In this document: piece after piece, positions 7,574 through 17,680 of the stretch
How the letters are laid out: the number at the start of each line of letters is the position of its first letter
Position numbering within the stretch: the stretch's first letter is position 1
Source of the DNA: Flavobacterium cheongpyeongense
Lineage (GTDB): Bacteria; Bacteroidota; Bacteroidia; Flavobacteriales; Flavobacteriaceae
Reading direction: 5' to 3'
Assembly: GCF_003202435.1 (NCBI RefSeq)
Contig: NZ_QJHK01000001.1
Coordinates: 62,001-126,000, forward strand
Length of the DNA: 64,000 bases
Position numbers and translations under genes: made by a program
Notes under the pieces: generated by a model
Told to the model about the DNA's origin: nothing
Database searches by the model: none
The model's input: the letters and a program-made list of their open reading frames with translations, nothing else

Positions 7574-9733
7574 TTATTTTTTTAGTGAAAAATGATATTG
7601 TATTCCGAATACAAATGTTCTTGGTGCTGCTGCTGTATAAGTTGGCTGCGCCCCTGTTGTGTTTGCTCTCGAAACGTTATAAGCGTATAATTTATCGGTT
7701 AGGTTCATGACATTTCCGTAGATTTCAATTTTTTTCCATTGGTACCCAATTCTGGCATTGAATAAATTGTAACCATCATATTTTACGGTATTAATCTGAT
7801 CCTGATAGTAACTGCCTACATGTTGCCATTCGATAGAAGTTCTGAAGTTGGGAAGCCAGTCTGGGTAATAACTTATTTCTGAATTTCCAGACCATCTTGG
7901 CGCTGCAGGCATTTCTTTTCCGTTTAAATTCTGAATCGGATCAGATGGTTTGTCTGAAAGTTTAAAGTCAATATAGTTATGTTGTGCATAAGTTCCGCCA
8001 AGACGTAAATTAAACTCTTTTGAAGGGCGGTAGGATACTCCAAATTCAATTCCTTTATGACGGGTTTCTCCTGCCGAGCGATAATCAGTAGAATTATCCG
8101 GAAGTTTGATGTTTAATAACTCATTTTTTCCTTCCATATAATAGAAAGCATAATCAAAATTTAATTTATTCTGAAGGAAAGAAAGCCATCCGCCCACTTC
8201 GTAGTTATTGAAAGTTGCAGGTTCGAGATTATAATAAAAGTCAGCTGGTACGCCTGTTGTTCCTCCAGTGCCAGGTTTTGTTCTGAAGATAGAAGTGATT
8301 CCCGGAGGTGCAAATCCTTGTGAATAATTGCCATAAAGACCTGCAAATTCAAACGGATTGTAATTGGCTCCGGCTTTAAAAGTCATTTTATCATAAACTT
8401 TGCTTCCGGTAGAATTGTCTAAAGTGTTTTCGTAATCCACTTTCATGTTGTCGTAACGGCTACCAACCGTGATAACTAATTTTTCAAATAGATTAAAACT
8501 CAATTGTGCATAACCAGCTGTGTTAAAAATATCTGCTGAATAATCTGCTAATTTTGAGTCCGGATGTTCTGCGATAATTTCATAAGAATTTACGGTTTGT
8601 TTTCCGGTTTCTCCTGGATTTAGATTGGCTTTTAGATCAATTACATAAGACCAATACGTTACGGGAGAATAATCATATAATGCTCCGGCAACCAGTTTGG
8701 CATTTAAGAAATTAAATTTTTGAGTATGTTGTCCGATAGCACCGTAACTTTTAAAATTATTCGAATTGATTTCACCTTTTGCAGTTGTAGGATTTACAGT
8801 CTGGCTCCATTTGATTCCGTATGAAGGATTTTGACCTAATTTGTTGTCACGCAGATATCCTGTTATATAACTGCTTGAATTGCCGTTCCAATCGTGTTCT
8901 AAAGTTAATCGTGTTCGTAAAGCATCAGATTTTCTATAGGTAAAATCGGTTGTGCTTTTGTAAGTTCTATTGTTAAAAGCTTCTTCATTGACACTTCCGC
9001 TCATGTCCGAATAATATTTTCCGTACATCGTATTGCTGATCAATCGGGTAGAAGGAGAGATGTTATAATCAATTCTCGCATTCAGATTGTCTTTGTTGTA
9101 ATCAGAATACGTCATCCAGCCATTTTCCTGCAAACTTGAAATTCCGGCAATATGAAAACCAACTTTTCCAACCGTTGCGCCACCCGCCGCCTGAAATCTT
9201 CTGTAACCATAATTGTCCGCCTGAACGCCAAATTTAAATTCAGGATTAACAGGCGGTTTTAGCGAAATTAAATTGATAGTTCCACCCACAGCTTCCGGGC
9301 CATATAAAGAAGAAACCGGACCTTTAACGACTTCAATGCTTTGAAGATTAAACTGATTGATTTCTAATAAAGCGTTGTGATTGAAGATTCCCATCGGGCG
9401 AATTGGCAATCCGTCTTCCAGATATAAATAATAGGCATTGGTGGTCATAGGCTGGCGAACCGACATCATGTGCTGTTCGTTTCCTAAATTGACCATTAAA
9501 ACCCCAGGTGTTTTGTTTATGATTTCATAAACGGCTGTAGCTTTGGTTTCGTTTATTGTTTTTGCCGTTAATTTGCTAATGGCAACAGGCGTTTCTTTAC
9601 GTAAAGTAGCAGTACGATTGGCAGTTATAAAAACATTTTCGAGTTCCTGAGATTTTGTTGTGTCTTGTTTTACTTCGTTTTGTGCAAGAACACATTGCCC
9701 TATGATTAATAGGGTAAAGTATATTTTTTTCAT
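7574..9733 (-). CDS. TonB-dependent outer membrane receptor
   Basis: This 719-residue receptor has a signal peptide (cleavage after CVLAQ) and a plug domain at about 45-155 with the IEVVKGP-SSLYGPEAVGGTINLI motif. A 22-strand barrel follows, ending in an aromatic-rich strand, FVFGIQYHFSLKK. It lacks the N-terminal carboxypeptidase-like domain of SusC proteins, so it is a siderophore or metal type receptor. The plug is Met/His rich (EQHMMSVRQPM, RPMGIFNHN), which would fit a metal ligand, but the substrate is not certain. It sits between the PepSY gene downstream and a small Cys protein upstream, all on the same strand. Confidence 0.88.
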   Translation of the reverse strand: MKKIYFTLLIIGQCVLAQNEVKQDTTKSQELENVFITANRTATLRKETPVAISKLTAKTINETKATAVYEIINKTPGVLMVNLGNEQHMMSVRQPMTTNAYYLYLEDGLPIRPMGIFNHNALLEINQFNLQSIEVVKGPVSSLYGPEAVGGTINLISLKPPVNPEFKFGVQADNYGYRRFQAAGGATVGKVGFHIAGISSLQENGWMTYSDYNKDNLNARIDYNISPSTRLISNTMYGKYYSDMSGSVNEEAFNNRTYKSTTDFTYRKSDALRTRLTLEHDWNGNSSSYITGYLRDNKLGQNPSYGIKWSQTVNPTTAKGEINSNNFKSYGAIGQHTQKFNFLNAKLVAGALYDYSPVTYWSYVIDLKANLNPGETGKQTVNSYEIIAEHPDSKLADYSADIFNTAGYAQLSFNLFEKLVITVGSRYDNMKVDYENTLDNSTGSKVYDKMTFKAGANYNPFEFAGLYGNYSQGFAPPGITSIFRTKPGTGGTTGVPADFYYNLEPATFNNYEVGGWLSFLQNKLNFDYAFYYMEGKNELLNIKLPDNSTDYRSAGETRHKGIEFGVSYRPSKEFNLRLGGTYAQHNYIDFKLSDKPSDPIQNLNGKEMPAAPRWSGNSEISYYPDWLPNFRTSIEWQHVGSYYQDQINTVKYDGYNLFNARIGYQWKKIEIYGNVMNLTDKLYAYNVSRANTTGAQPTYTAAAPRTFVFGIQYHFSLKK

Positions 9734-9771
9734 TTTAAATTATATAAATTTTAAAAGTAACCTAATATTCT

Positions 9772-9786
9772 TTGGCTTTAAGCCAA
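9772..9786. promoter_or_regulatory. Perfect 7-bp dyad upstream of the TonB receptor
   Basis: TTGGCTT-T-AAGCCAA forms a short perfect dyad about 40 bases before the receptor start codon on the minus strand. Position and symmetry fit an operator for a metal-responsive regulator, but it does not match a consensus I can name and could be an mRNA hairpin. Confidence 0.35.
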
Positions 9787-9825
9787 GGAAAGACCTTTCA
9801 ATTTGTATTGAAAAGAGACTAAAAT

Positions 9826-10230
9826 TTATATAAAACAGGAAGGAGGGTGAAAAGTAGTATTTGAAACCGAGATTGGTTTATCATCACTAAAAGCAAAAAT
9901 ATTTGCTTTGGATTCAATTGAAGTTACTAATTTGAAATGTGTTGTATTTGAATTCTGAATGTAAACTACTTCTGCTTTTTCTTTCAGATTGTTTTGCATT
10001 CTTTTTTCGTTATCGGCGTATTTTTTTAAACTTTTTTGAAGCTCACAACGTCCGTTACAGCTATTAAAAACCATTTTTCGTTGTATACAGATGGTCTTCG
10101 AAATTTCTTCCTGATTTAATTTGAAGGAGGTATAAACGAAGAAACTGCCAAATGATGGCACTAAAAGCATACAGGAAAGAAATATGATGAGTAACTTTTT
10201 CAAGAGCTGTTTCTTTGTTTTCGATTGCAA
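9826..10230 (-). CDS. Small membrane-anchored Cys-motif protein
   Basis: This 134-residue protein has one hydrophobic segment near the N-terminus (about 11-36) and an exported domain. That domain has a conserved-looking cysteine set (TICIQRKMVFNSCNGRCEL) and a C-terminal FHPPSCFI. The only upstream start is TTG, since the first methionine is inside the membrane helix, so the true N-terminus is uncertain. It lies directly upstream of the TonB receptor and PepSY genes. A metal-binding or metal-sensing accessory role is inference from the cysteines and context; no family name is recognised. Confidence 0.6.
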   Translation of the reverse strand: MQSKTKKQLLKKLLIIFLSCMLLVPSFGSFFVYTSFKLNQEEISKTICIQRKMVFNSCNGRCELQKSLKKYADNEKRMQNNLKEKAEVVYIQNSNTTHFKLVTSIESKANIFAFSDDKPISVSNTTFHPPSCFI

Positions 10231-10281
10231 AAATACATTTTTATTATTTTTAAATAGTATGATTTTTTGTCATTTTGCAAA

Positions 10282-10321
10282 AAAAATATCTCCAATTACA
10301 AAAGTAGCCGGAGATATTTTT
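10282..10321 (-). terminator. Rho-independent terminator after secA
   Basis: A perfect 12-bp stem, AAAAATATCTCC (10282-10293) against GGAGATATTTTT (10310-10321), encloses a 16-base loop. On the minus strand it is followed by a T run. It lies downstream of secA and upstream of the small Cys protein gene. Confidence 0.75.
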
Positions 10322-10382
10322 CAGTGTTTAGTCGCAATCACAGTTTCCTGTTTGTATTGAAATTGTAACGCTAACTTGTATT

Positions 10383-10442
10383 TTAGTTTTCAGTCTCAGT
10401 TTTCAGTTTTTAGTGTAAACTGAGATTGTGACTGTAAATTGT
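10383..10442. repeat. CAGT-based low-complexity repeat
   Basis: Degenerate units of CAGTTTT, CAGTCT and their complements (AAACTGAGA, GTGACTG) fill the gap between secA and its terminator. The same repeat family recurs at 14190-14300, 17635-17680 and, as a regular hexamer array, 18139-18318. Confidence 0.6.
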
Positions 10443-10445
10443 AAC

Positions 10446-13400
10446 TTATTTTACAAGAACCCATGTGCCATTGGCAATTAAAGTTTCAGCCTTTTTATAT
10501 TTCATTGTTTCTGTTTTACCTGTAGCAACTTCCTGAACTGTTACAGTATCATTACGGTTGATTTTTGGCATGTCTCTAACAATCGTTTCTGTAACCTGAC
10601 GTTGCTGGGTTTCTCCGGCTTCACGGTTGATGTCTTCGCTATTCGGAATTTCATCTTTGCTTAATTTGAAGTTTTCTTTTTGACGAACTTCTCTTGCTTC
10701 GTGAATTTCAGGAACGTTTTGAGCCGGTAAATCACCTTTGAATAAGAATGAAATTACTTCTTTATTTACGTTGTCCAACATTCCTCTAAATAAATTAAAA
10801 GCTTCTAATTTGTAAATAAGCAACGGATCTTTTTGTTCGTGAACAGCTAATTGAACAGATTGTTTCAATTCGTCCATTTTACGTAAATGTTTTTTCCAGG
10901 CCTCATCAACAATAGAAAGTGTGATGTTTTTCTCGAAATCAGCAATTAATTGCGCACCTTGGCTATCGTATGCTTTTTTCAGGTCTGTAACTACGTTCAA
11001 TGTTTTGATTCCGTCAGTAAATGGAACTACAATGCGCTCGAAATGATTGTTTGGCTCTTCGTAAACTCCTTTTATGATTGGAAAAGCTTCTCTTGCACTA
11101 CGTTCTGTTTTTTCAGTATAGAAAGCTAAAGTTTCTTTGTATATTTTTCCTGTGATTTCAATTTCTGTAGCTTTTATGAATTCAGCTTCTGTGATTGGAG
11201 ATGTAATGGAGAAATAACGAATCAAGTCAAATTCGAAGTTTTTGAAATCGTTCGTTACTTTATTCTGGTCTACAATCAACTCACAGGTATCATAGAGCAT
11301 ATTAGCGATGTCCAGTTTCAAACGTTCACCAAATAATGCGTGACGGCGACGTTTGTAAACCACTTCACGTTGGGAGTTCATAACGTCATCATATTCTAAT
11401 AAACGTTTACGAACACCAAAGTTGTTTTCTTCTACTTTTTTCTGAGCACGTTCGATAGATTTGGTCATCATAGAATGCTGAATCACTTCACCTTCCTGTA
11501 ATCCCATTCTGTCCATTACTTTTGCTACTCTTTCAGAACCAAATAAACGCATTAAGTTATCTTCAAGAGAAACATAAAACTGAGAGCTACCCGGATCTCC
11601 CTGACGTCCTGCACGACCACGTAACTGTCTGTCTACACGACGGGAGTCGTGACGTTCTGTACCCACGATTGCTAAACCTCCGGCAGCTTTTACTTCTGGA
11701 GATAATTTAATATCGGTACCACGACCAGCCATGTTTGTGGCAATAGTTACAACACCGGCTTTACCTGCTTCTTCTACAATTTGCGCCTCTTGTTTGTGCA
11801 TTTTAGCATTCAAAACGTTATGTGTAACGCCTCTCATTTTTAGCATTCGGCTTAATAATTCTGAAATCTCTACAGAAGTTGTTCCAATTAAAACGGGTCT
11901 TCCTGCTTTTGATAATTCAGTTACATCTTCAATTACAGCGTTGAATTTTTCACGTGTAGTTTTGTAGATATAATCTTCTTTGTCTTGTCTTGAAATCGGA
12001 CGGTTGGTTGGGATTTCAACAACATCCAATTTATAAATCTGCCATAACTCTCCAGCTTCTGTAACAGCTGTACCAGTCATACCACCTAATTTGCTGTACA
12101 TTCTAAAATAATTCTGTAATGTAACGGTTGCAAATGTTTGTGTAGCAGCTTCGATTTTTACATTTTCCTTTGCTTCGATCGCCTGGTGTAAACCGTCAGA
12201 ATAACGACGGCCATCCATGATACGGCCAGTTTGCTCATCGACAATCATAATTTTGTTGTCCATGATCACATATTCTACATCTTTTTCGAAAAGAGCATAT
12301 GCTTTTAAAAGCTGTGTAAGCGTATGGATACGTTCGCTTTTTACACCAAAGTCCTGAAATAATTTTTCTTTGGCTTCGGCTTCAGCGTCTTTATCTAATT
12401 TTTGTTTTTCAATAGCAGCAATTTCAGTTCCTATGTCCGGTAAAACGAAGAAATCAGAATCGGTATCTCCTGAAAGATATTTAATACCATTATCGGTCAA
12501 TTCAACCTGATTGTTTTTTTCTTCAATTACAAAATACAAAGCTTCATCTACTTTGTGCATTTCGCGATTGTTATCCTGCATATATTGATTTTCGGTTTTT
12601 TGAAGTAATTGTTTAATTCCTTCTTCACTCAAAAATTTAATTAATGCTTTATTTTTAGGTAAACTTCTGTAAGCTCTTAGTAATAAGAATCCGCCTTCTT
12701 TAGTATTTCCTTCTTTGATTAATTTTTTAGCTTCTGCCAAGAAACCATTCGCTAACTGACGTTGTTGTGAAACTAAGTTTTCGATTTTTGGTTTCAATTC
12801 ATTAAATTCATGACGATCTCCCTGCGGTACTGGTCCTGAAATAATAAGCGGTGTTCTGGCATCATCAATTAATACAGAATCGACCTCATCGACAATGGCG
12901 TAATTGTGTTTTCTTTGTACCAAATCGCTTGGCGAATGTGCCATATTATCTCTCAAATAGTCAAAACCAAATTCGTTGTTGGTTCCGTAAGTGATATCGG
13001 CATCGTATGCTTTTTTTCTTTGTTCTGTACTGGGCTGGTGATTATCAATACAATCAACTGTTAAACCGTGAAATTCGAATAAAGGTGCTTTCCAGGTGCT
13101 GTCACGTTTTGCCAGATAATCATTTACTGTTACTAAGTGAACTCCGTTTCCAGTTAAGGCATTTAAGTAAAGTGGCAGCGTAGCCACCAAAGTTTTACCT
13201 TCACCTGTTTGCATTTCGGCAACTTTACCTTCGTGCAAAACCATTCCCCCAATTAACTGAACATCATAATGAATCATGTCCCAGGTAATTTCTTTACCGG
13301 CGGCATTCCATTTGTTTGCCCAGATTGCTTTTTCACCTTCAATAGTAACGTATGTTTTTGTTGCAGAAAATTCTCTGTCTTTTGCAGTAGCTGTAACTTC

Positions 13401-13787
13401 AATAAATGAATTATCTTTAAATCGGCGTGCGGTTTCTTTAACAACAGAAAAAGCTTCAGGAAGAATCTCCATTAAAGTCTTTTCTGAGATTTCATAGGCT
13501 TCTTTTTCAAGAGCGTCAATAGCATCATAAAGATCTTCTCTTTTGTCGATGTCTTCAATTTTTTCAACTTCCGCTTTAAGCGAAGCAATTTTAGCATCTT
13601 TATCAGCTCTCGCTTCTTTGATTCTTTCCTTAAAAAATACGGTTCTGGCTCTCAATTCGTCGTGGGACAAATTCATTAAGCTGGTTTCGAATGTTTTAAT
13701 TTTGTTTAAATACGGTTGTAAAGCTTTGACATCTTTTTGTGATTTATCACCTACAAAGACTTTAATAATACTGTTTATAAAACTCAT
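10446..13787 (-). CDS. secA: Preprotein translocase ATPase SecA
   Basis: This 1113-residue protein is the motor that drives Sec-dependent export across the inner membrane. Motifs: Walker A MQTGEGKT near residue 190, [20 protein letters not shown] near 300, [14 protein letters not shown], and [19 protein letters not shown] Lys/Glu-rich insertion after DEVD-ARTPLI accounts for the length beyond about 900 residues, as in other Bacteroidota SecAs. The C-terminus ends NGTWVLVK and lacks the zinc-binding CxCxSGxxxxxC tail of proteobacterial SecA. The gene is intact, with a terminator downstream. Confidence 0.98.
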   Translation of the reverse strand: MSFINSIIKVFVGDKSQKDVKALQPYLNKIKTFETSLMNLSHDELRARTVFFKERIKEARADKDAKIASLKAEVEKIEDIDKREDLYDAIDALEKEAYEISEKTLMEILPEAFSVVKETARRFKDNSFIEVTATAKDREFSATKTYVTIEGEKAIWANKWNAAGKEITWDMIHYDVQLIGGMVLHEGKVAEMQTGEGKTLVATLPLYLNALTGNGVHLVTVNDYLAKRDSTWKAPLFEFHGLTVDCIDNHQPSTEQRKKAYDADITYGTNNEFGFDYLRDNMAHSPSDLVQRKHNYAIVDEVDSVLIDDARTPLIISGPVPQGDRHEFNELKPKIENLVSQQRQLANGFLAEAKKLIKEGNTKEGGFLLLRAYRSLPKNKALIKFLSEEGIKQLLQKTENQYMQDNNREMHKVDEALYFVIEEKNNQVELTDNGIKYLSGDTDSDFFVLPDIGTEIAAIEKQKLDKDAEAEAKEKLFQDFGVKSERIHTLTQLLKAYALFEKDVEYVIMDNKIMIVDEQTGRIMDGRRYSDGLHQAIEAKENVKIEAATQTFATVTLQNYFRMYSKLGGMTGTAVTEAGELWQIYKLDVVEIPTNRPISRQDKEDYIYKTTREKFNAVIEDVTELSKAGRPVLIGTTSVEISELLSRMLKMRGVTHNVLNAKMHKQEAQIVEEAGKAGVVTIATNMAGRGTDIKLSPEVKAAGGLAIVGTERHDSRRVDRQLRGRAGRQGDPGSSQFYVSLEDNLMRLFGSERVAKVMDRMGLQEGEVIQHSMMTKSIERAQKKVEENNFGVRKRLLEYDDVMNSQREVVYKRRRHALFGERLKLDIANMLYDTCELIVDQNKVTNDFKNFEFDLIRYFSITSPITEAEFIKATEIEITGKIYKETLAFYTEKTERSAREAFPIIKGVYEEPNNHFERIVVPFTDGIKTLNVVTDLKKAYDSQGAQLIADFEKNITLSIVDEAWKKHLRKMDELKQSVQLAVHEQKDPLLIYKLEAFNLFRGMLDNVNKEVISFLFKGDLPAQNVPEIHEAREVRQKENFKLSKDEIPNSEDINREAGETQQRQVTETIVRDMPKINRNDTVTVQEVATGKTETMKYKKAETLIANGTWVLVK

Positions 13788-13832
13788 GATTTATTGTATT
13801 TCTATTTTATGTAAATGTGTATTTGAACCAAA

Positions 13833-13859
13833 AAAAAAGCCTCGGTGATGAGACTTTTT
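13833..13859 (-). terminator. Likely terminator after the DUF2795 gene
   Basis: AAAAAG-c-CTC pairs with GAG-a-CTTTTT with one mismatch and a 6-base loop. It lies in the gap between the DUF2795 stop and the secA start on the minus strand, flanked by A/T runs. Confidence 0.5.
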
Positions 13860-13874
13860 CCTTTGGTTTATTTT

Positions 13875-14096
13875 TTAATATTCATCCTCATTCCAAAGAT
13901 AATCTTCGTCTGTTGGATAATCAGGCCAAATTTCTTCCATTGATTCATATATCTCGCCTTCGTCTTCAATCGACTGCAGGTTTTCTACTACTTCCAAAGG
14001 AGCTCCTGCTCTAATAGCGTAGTCAATAAGTTCGTCTTTGTTAGCAGGCCACGGCGCATCACTTAAATAAGATGCTAATTCTAATGTCCAATACAT
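13875..14096 (-). CDS. DUF2795 family small acidic protein
   Basis: I choose the ATG at 14096 (73 residues, MYWTLELASYLSDAPWPANK) because it begins at the conserved domain; the extra 17 residues from the codon at 14147 look non-coding. The sequence is strongly acidic toward the C-terminus (DEDYLWNEDEY) and matches the DUF2795 pattern. The family has no established function. It is adjacent to secA but separated by a terminator-like hairpin. Confidence 0.78.
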   Translation of the reverse strand: MYWTLELASYLSDAPWPANKDELIDYAIRAGAPLEVVENLQSIEDEGEIYESMEEIWPDYPTDEDYLWNEDEY

Positions 14097-14189
14097 CTGT
14101 TGTCGATTTAGTTTGTGCAAAAATAAATTTTTTACTGAAAAAGACAAGTAAAATTTGATTTATTTTAAGAAAATTTAAGAACGTCTTTA

Positions 14190-14300
14190 TTAGTATTCAG
14201 TTTTCAGTGCCAGTTTGCAGCGTAAAACTGAAAAATTACGACTCTTTACTTTGCTTTTCAAGAATTTTCTTTTCAGTATGAAAACTGTGACTGTAAACTA
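14190..14300. repeat. Degenerate CAGT-type repeat region
   Basis: Short units such as TTCAGTTTTCAGT, GCCAGTTTGCAG, AAACTGAAAA and AACTGTGACTGTAAAC fill the gap between the DUF2795 and cobalamin adenosyltransferase genes. It looks like a decayed version of the repeats at 10383 and 17635. Confidence 0.45.
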
Positions 14301-14301
14301 T

Positions 14302-14871
14302 TTATTTCCTCGGAATCCATTTTACTTCATCCGCTTTTAAGTCTGAGGACAACTTCCGTGCCAACACAAAAAGATAGTCAGAAAGTCGGTTTAAGTACTG
14401 AATTGCGATTTCTGGAACGTGTTCGTTATGGCTTAAATGGACTGCTAAACGTTCTGCGCGACGGCAAATACATCTTGCGATATGACAATGTGACACAGTA
14501 GGATGACCGCCTGGTAAAACAAAATGAGTCATTTTCGGAAGGCTTTCGTCCATGATATCTATTTCATTTTCTAATAATTCAATATCCGGATCGATTATTC
14601 CGAGATTCTCTAGCCTGAGTTTGCCATTTTTTAAAACTTCTTTTTCCTGCGGAGTTGCCAAAATGGCACCAACTGTAAAAAGACGGTCCTGAATTTCGAT
14701 TAAAATAGTTTTGTAATGGGAGGCGATTTCCTGATCCCGAATTAATCCTATGTATGAGTTCAATTCGTCAACAGTTCCATAACTGTCAATTCTAATATGA
14801 TCTTTGGGTACCCGGGTTCCGCCAAAGAGGGCAGTTGTACCTTTATCACCTGTTTTGGTATATATTTTCAT
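14302..14871 (-). CDS. pduO: Cob(I)yrinic acid a,c-diamide adenosyltransferase, PduO type
   Basis: This 189-residue enzyme transfers the adenosyl group of ATP to cob(I)alamin to make adenosylcobalamin. The N-terminal ATP-binding motif KIYTKTGDKGTTALFGG and the helical signature SHCHIARCICRRAERLAV are clear, and length matches the PduO/MMAB family. A TAAATTTG box on the minus strand at 14891-14898 could be its -7 element. The ABC ATPase gene lies upstream on the same strand, with no obvious functional link. Confidence 0.92.
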   Translation of the reverse strand: MKIYTKTGDKGTTALFGGTRVPKDHIRIDSYGTVDELNSYIGLIRDQEIASHYKTILIEIQDRLFTVGAILATPQEKEVLKNGKLRLENLGIIDPDIELLENEIDIMDESLPKMTHFVLPGGHPTVSHCHIARCICRRAERLAVHLSHNEHVPEIAIQYLNRLSDYLFVLARKLSSDLKADEVKWIPRK

Positions 14872-14957
14872 TTTTTTAGGTGCTAAGTTTCAAATTTACA
14901 TCGAAACTAAGTTTTTGCTCTTTTGCGATTAAACGAATAGCTAAATAAACTATTAAA

Positions 14958-15644
14958 CTATTTTGTAGTGTCACTTTCTATTAAACCATCCCGTAAACGA
15001 ATAACCCGATGGGCGTACGCAGCAATATCTTCCTCGTGAGTAACCAGAATTACGGTATTTCCTTGTGCATGAATGTCTCCAAAAAGCTTCATGATTTCTA
15101 CAGAGGTTTTACTGTCTAAGTTTCCGGTTGGTTCATCGGCTAATATAATAGAAGGTTTGTTGACCAAAGCCCGGGCAATAGCCACACGCTGGCGTTGTCC
15201 TCCCGAGAGCTGGTTCGGCTGATGATCCATTCGGTCTGCAAGATTTACTTGTTTTAATACTTCTGTCGCTCTTGCGTTTCTTTCAGATTTAGAATATCCT
15301 GCATAAATCATGGGCAAAGCAACATTGTCTAAAGCAGTTGTTCGTGGTAAGAGATTGAAAGTCTGAAATACAAAACCAATTTCTTTGTTTCGAATTCCGG
15401 CGAGTTCATCATCTTTCATTTGGCTGACATCTTTGTTGTTTAAAACATAGTGTCCGGAGGTTGGTGTGTCAAGGCATCCCAGTAAGTTCATCAGTGTGGA
15501 TTTTCCGGATCCTGATGGTCCCATTAATGCCACATATTCTCCTTTGTTAATTTCTAAGTTAATTCCTTTTAAAACATAAACGATTTCATTACCAAGGACG
15601 AAATTTCGTTTTATGTCCGTTATTTTAATTAATGGATTTGCCAT
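14958..15644 (-). CDS. ABC transporter ATP-binding protein, LolD/MacB type
   Basis: This 228-residue nucleotide-binding subunit has Walker A (GPSGSGKST), a Q-loop ([10 protein letters not shown]), the signature [15 protein letters not shown] and Walker B with the [11 protein letters not shown] extension typical of the MacB/LolD/FtsE subgroup. Such proteins power lipoprotein release or efflux with a MacB-like permease. No permease gene is adjacent, so its partner is encoded elsewhere. Confidence 0.9.
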   Translation of the reverse strand: MANPLIKITDIKRNFVLGNEIVYVLKGINLEINKGEYVALMGPSGSGKSTLMNLLGCLDTPTSGHYVLNNKDVSQMKDDELAGIRNKEIGFVFQTFNLLPRTTALDNVALPMIYAGYSKSERNARATEVLKQVNLADRMDHQPNQLSGGQRQRVAIARALVNKPSIILADEPTGNLDSKTSVEIMKLFGDIHAQGNTVILVTHEEDIAAYAHRVIRLRDGLIESDTTK

Positions 15645-16118
15645 TTTGTTTCACGATTTTGGATTTAAAAGTACAAAACACTTTTCAATAAAAAGTATAA
15701 GTAGTTTAGAATTGAATTTTGTTACAAATGCTCTTTTATAAATGAGTACTAAATGAACGTAATGGGTGTAATGGGTTTCTGGTGATTATTTTTTGTTTGT
15801 TATGCTAATTTCTGACATAAAATTGTATCGGGAACAGAAAAAATGATCATCAAAAACGATTCTTAATACATTTTTTGTTCTGTTACACTACACAAAAAAT
15901 ACCCGAACTGATGTTTTGAATAAACTAACGGTTTAGATGGATTTGTTTTTAAAGCAGAAAAGTGTTATACTTTTTTTGACTGATTTTATATAATTATCAT
16001 TATGCTGTATGTTTTATACTTTTAAAATGTTTTTAATTTTTAAAACATGTCAATAATGTAATTTATCGGGGTGGGTATTAAGTAAATTTGATTATCTATT
16101 AATTAAATAATCAAGAGT
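15645..16118. promoter_or_regulatory. Long intergenic region with a divergent-promoter layout
   Basis: This stretch separates the minus-strand ABC ATPase from the plus-strand lipoprotein gene. A -7-like box TAAATTTG occurs at 16083-16090, about 28 bases before the lipoprotein ATG, without a clear upstream TTG. An imperfect dyad, AACAGAAAAAATG (15833-15845) and CATTTTTTGTTCTGTT (15869-15884), lies mid-region. I see no coding sequence. Confidence 0.4.
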
Positions 16119-16772
16119 ATGAAAAGTATACAAATTTTATCAGGAGTTGTATTAATTGCATTAGGTTTTACATCATGTAAAGACGAGAAACAGGAACAGG
16201 CTAAAAAAACAATTGATTCATATGTATCTTATGTGGATTCGGTAAAAAATGTAGCTGCAGATGATCTGAAAGCAGATTGGACTGCTGTGGAGGCTGAATA
16301 TGACAGAAGAGCTGAAAATGCAAGGATGGCATTAGCAGATCTGAAAGATAATACTGCTGAAACAGAAAAAATCAATGAGACTAAAATTAAATACGAAGAA
16401 TTTAAAAACGAAATGGCCGCAACTCTTTCTCCTCCAGGTTCAAAACAACAATTGCGTAATGCTTTATTTGGAGAAGGAAAAATAGGCGATGACATGGATT
16501 TTATCTGGGTTAACGCTCAAAATATCCATAGTGTTTATCAACAATTTGTACACACTGTAGAGAACAATAAAGACAGTTATTCCCGTGAAGACTGGGATGA
16601 GATTAAATTGATGTATGAAGCACTTGACAGTCGTAAAAATACGGTTGAAAAAGAAGGACTTTCAGCAGAAGACAACAGAAAAATTGCGGGATTAAAAATC
16701 AAATTTGCGCCCATGTATACTGTAAACAGAATAGGAGCAAAATCTGAGGAGAACAAAGAAGCTAAAAAATAG
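16119..16772 (+). CDS. Helical lipoprotein of unknown function (DUF6565-like)
   Basis: This 217-residue lipoprotein has the signal VLIALGFTSCKDEK, with the lipobox cysteine at 20. It is highly charged and predicted mostly helical (KDEKQEQAKKTIDSYVSYVD, EEFKNEMAATLSPPG). It resembles a family found in Flavobacteriia annotated only as a domain of unknown function; the DUF number is from memory and uncertain. It is monocistronic, with a terminator immediately downstream. Confidence 0.6.
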   Translation: MKSIQILSGVVLIALGFTSCKDEKQEQAKKTIDSYVSYVDSVKNVAADDLKADWTAVEAEYDRRAENARMALADLKDNTAETEKINETKIKYEEFKNEMAATLSPPGSKQQLRNALFGEGKIGDDMDFIWVNAQNIHSVYQQFVHTVENNKDSYSREDWDEIKLMYEALDSRKNTVEKEGLSAEDNRKIAGLKIKFAPMYTVNRIGAKSEENKEAKK

Positions 16773-16799
16773 GTTAGTTAGGTTTAGGTTTTTTTTTTG

Positions 16800-16831
16800 A
16801 AAAAGACAATCAGAAATGGTTGTCTTTTTTT
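16800..16831 (+). terminator. Bidirectional terminator between convergent genes
   Basis: AAAAAGACAA (16800-16809) and TTGTCTTTTT form a stem with the loop region TCAGAAATGG. It serves the plus-strand lipoprotein gene and abuts the stop codon of the convergent methyltransferase gene. Confidence 0.75.
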
Positions 16832-17621
16832 ATGCCCTTATTACAAAATGTTCTTTCTCCTGCTCGTATCTGAAAAACACAATTCCCCATTGAAAGGTGT
16901 CAATTGTAACTTTTACCTTTTGATGCTGTTTTATAATTTCCCAGGCTTCTTCCATGTCCGAAGACCAGTGGATATCATCAAAAATCCAGACAGCATCATT
17001 ATGAATTGTTGGTAATAAAAGATCAAAATAAACCAGGGTCGCTTTTTTAGAATGATTTCCGTCGAAGTATATTAAGTCGAAGTTTTTAGTTTCTGTACTG
17101 AGTTTTCTTTGAATCTCCTGAAAATATCCTTCAAATTCTGTTACGACAGTATCCACATTATGGCAATCAAATTTTTTTAATTGATTTTGTGCAACAGAAC
17201 TTGTATTCGGGCAGCCTTCTAAAGTAATGACTTTTGCTTTTGGATTTCCTAATGCAAGGGCAGAAGTGGCGAGACCTAATGAAGTTCCGATTTCAAGAAT
17301 GTTTTTAGGCTCAAAATAATTAGTTATGCGAAATAATAATTCAGCACGTTTTTTAGAAATTCCTGCAGTTTTTACAATTTTTGAAATCTGTCTTTTATTG
17401 GATTTAAAAACTTTTGAACCTGCTCCAAAATCAGTTACATTAATAAAGTTTTTATTCTCTGAAAATGATTTTCGATAGTTATTAAGAGTTGAATATTCGG
17501 TTTTTGATTTTTTATCGTAAAAGCATTTCGTTAATAAACTAAAAACAAATGGAGAGTGTACTCCATGTTCATTTTTGGAGTTCCAAAGGAATTTTAGATA
17601 TGATTTTATTTGAAATAACAT
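16830..17621 (-). CDS. Class I SAM-dependent methyltransferase
   Basis: This 263-residue protein has a Rossmann methyltransferase core: motif I ILEIGTSLGLATSALALG near residue 115, the acidic loop VITLEGCP, and LIYFDGNHSKKATLVYF with IFDDIHWSSDMEEAW. This arrangement resembles O-methyltransferases of the Methyltransf_24 group, where DxNH and DDI residues may bind metal. The substrate is unknown. The N-terminus (NSKNEHGVHSPFVF) is a distinctive conserved-looking extension. Confidence 0.78.
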   Translation of the reverse strand: MLFQIKSYLKFLWNSKNEHGVHSPFVFSLLTKCFYDKKSKTEYSTLNNYRKSFSENKNFINVTDFGAGSKVFKSNKRQISKIVKTAGISKKRAELLFRITNYFEPKNILEIGTSLGLATSALALGNPKAKVITLEGCPNTSSVAQNQLKKFDCHNVDTVVTEFEGYFQEIQRKLSTETKNFDLIYFDGNHSKKATLVYFDLLLPTIHNDAVWIFDDIHWSSDMEEAWEIIKQHQKVKVTIDTFQWGIVFFRYEQEKEHFVIRA

Positions 17622-17634
17622 TATATAAGAAGTT

Positions 17635-17680
17635 TTCAGTCGCAGTTTTCAGTTTCAGTTTTCAGTTTCAGTGTTCGAAA
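17635..17680. repeat. CAGTTTT/CAGTTTC tandem repeat
   Basis: About six alternating units of CAGTTTT, CAGTCG and CAGTTT lie immediately downstream of the four-helix-bundle gene, between it and the methyltransferase gene. It is the same repeat family as the hexamer array on the other side of that gene. Confidence 0.7.

Noticed and set aside
13543..13848. 101-residue plus-strand frame opposite the secA start
   Set aside because: Antisense shadow of secA, with low-complexity Ser/Leu composition and no signal of its own.
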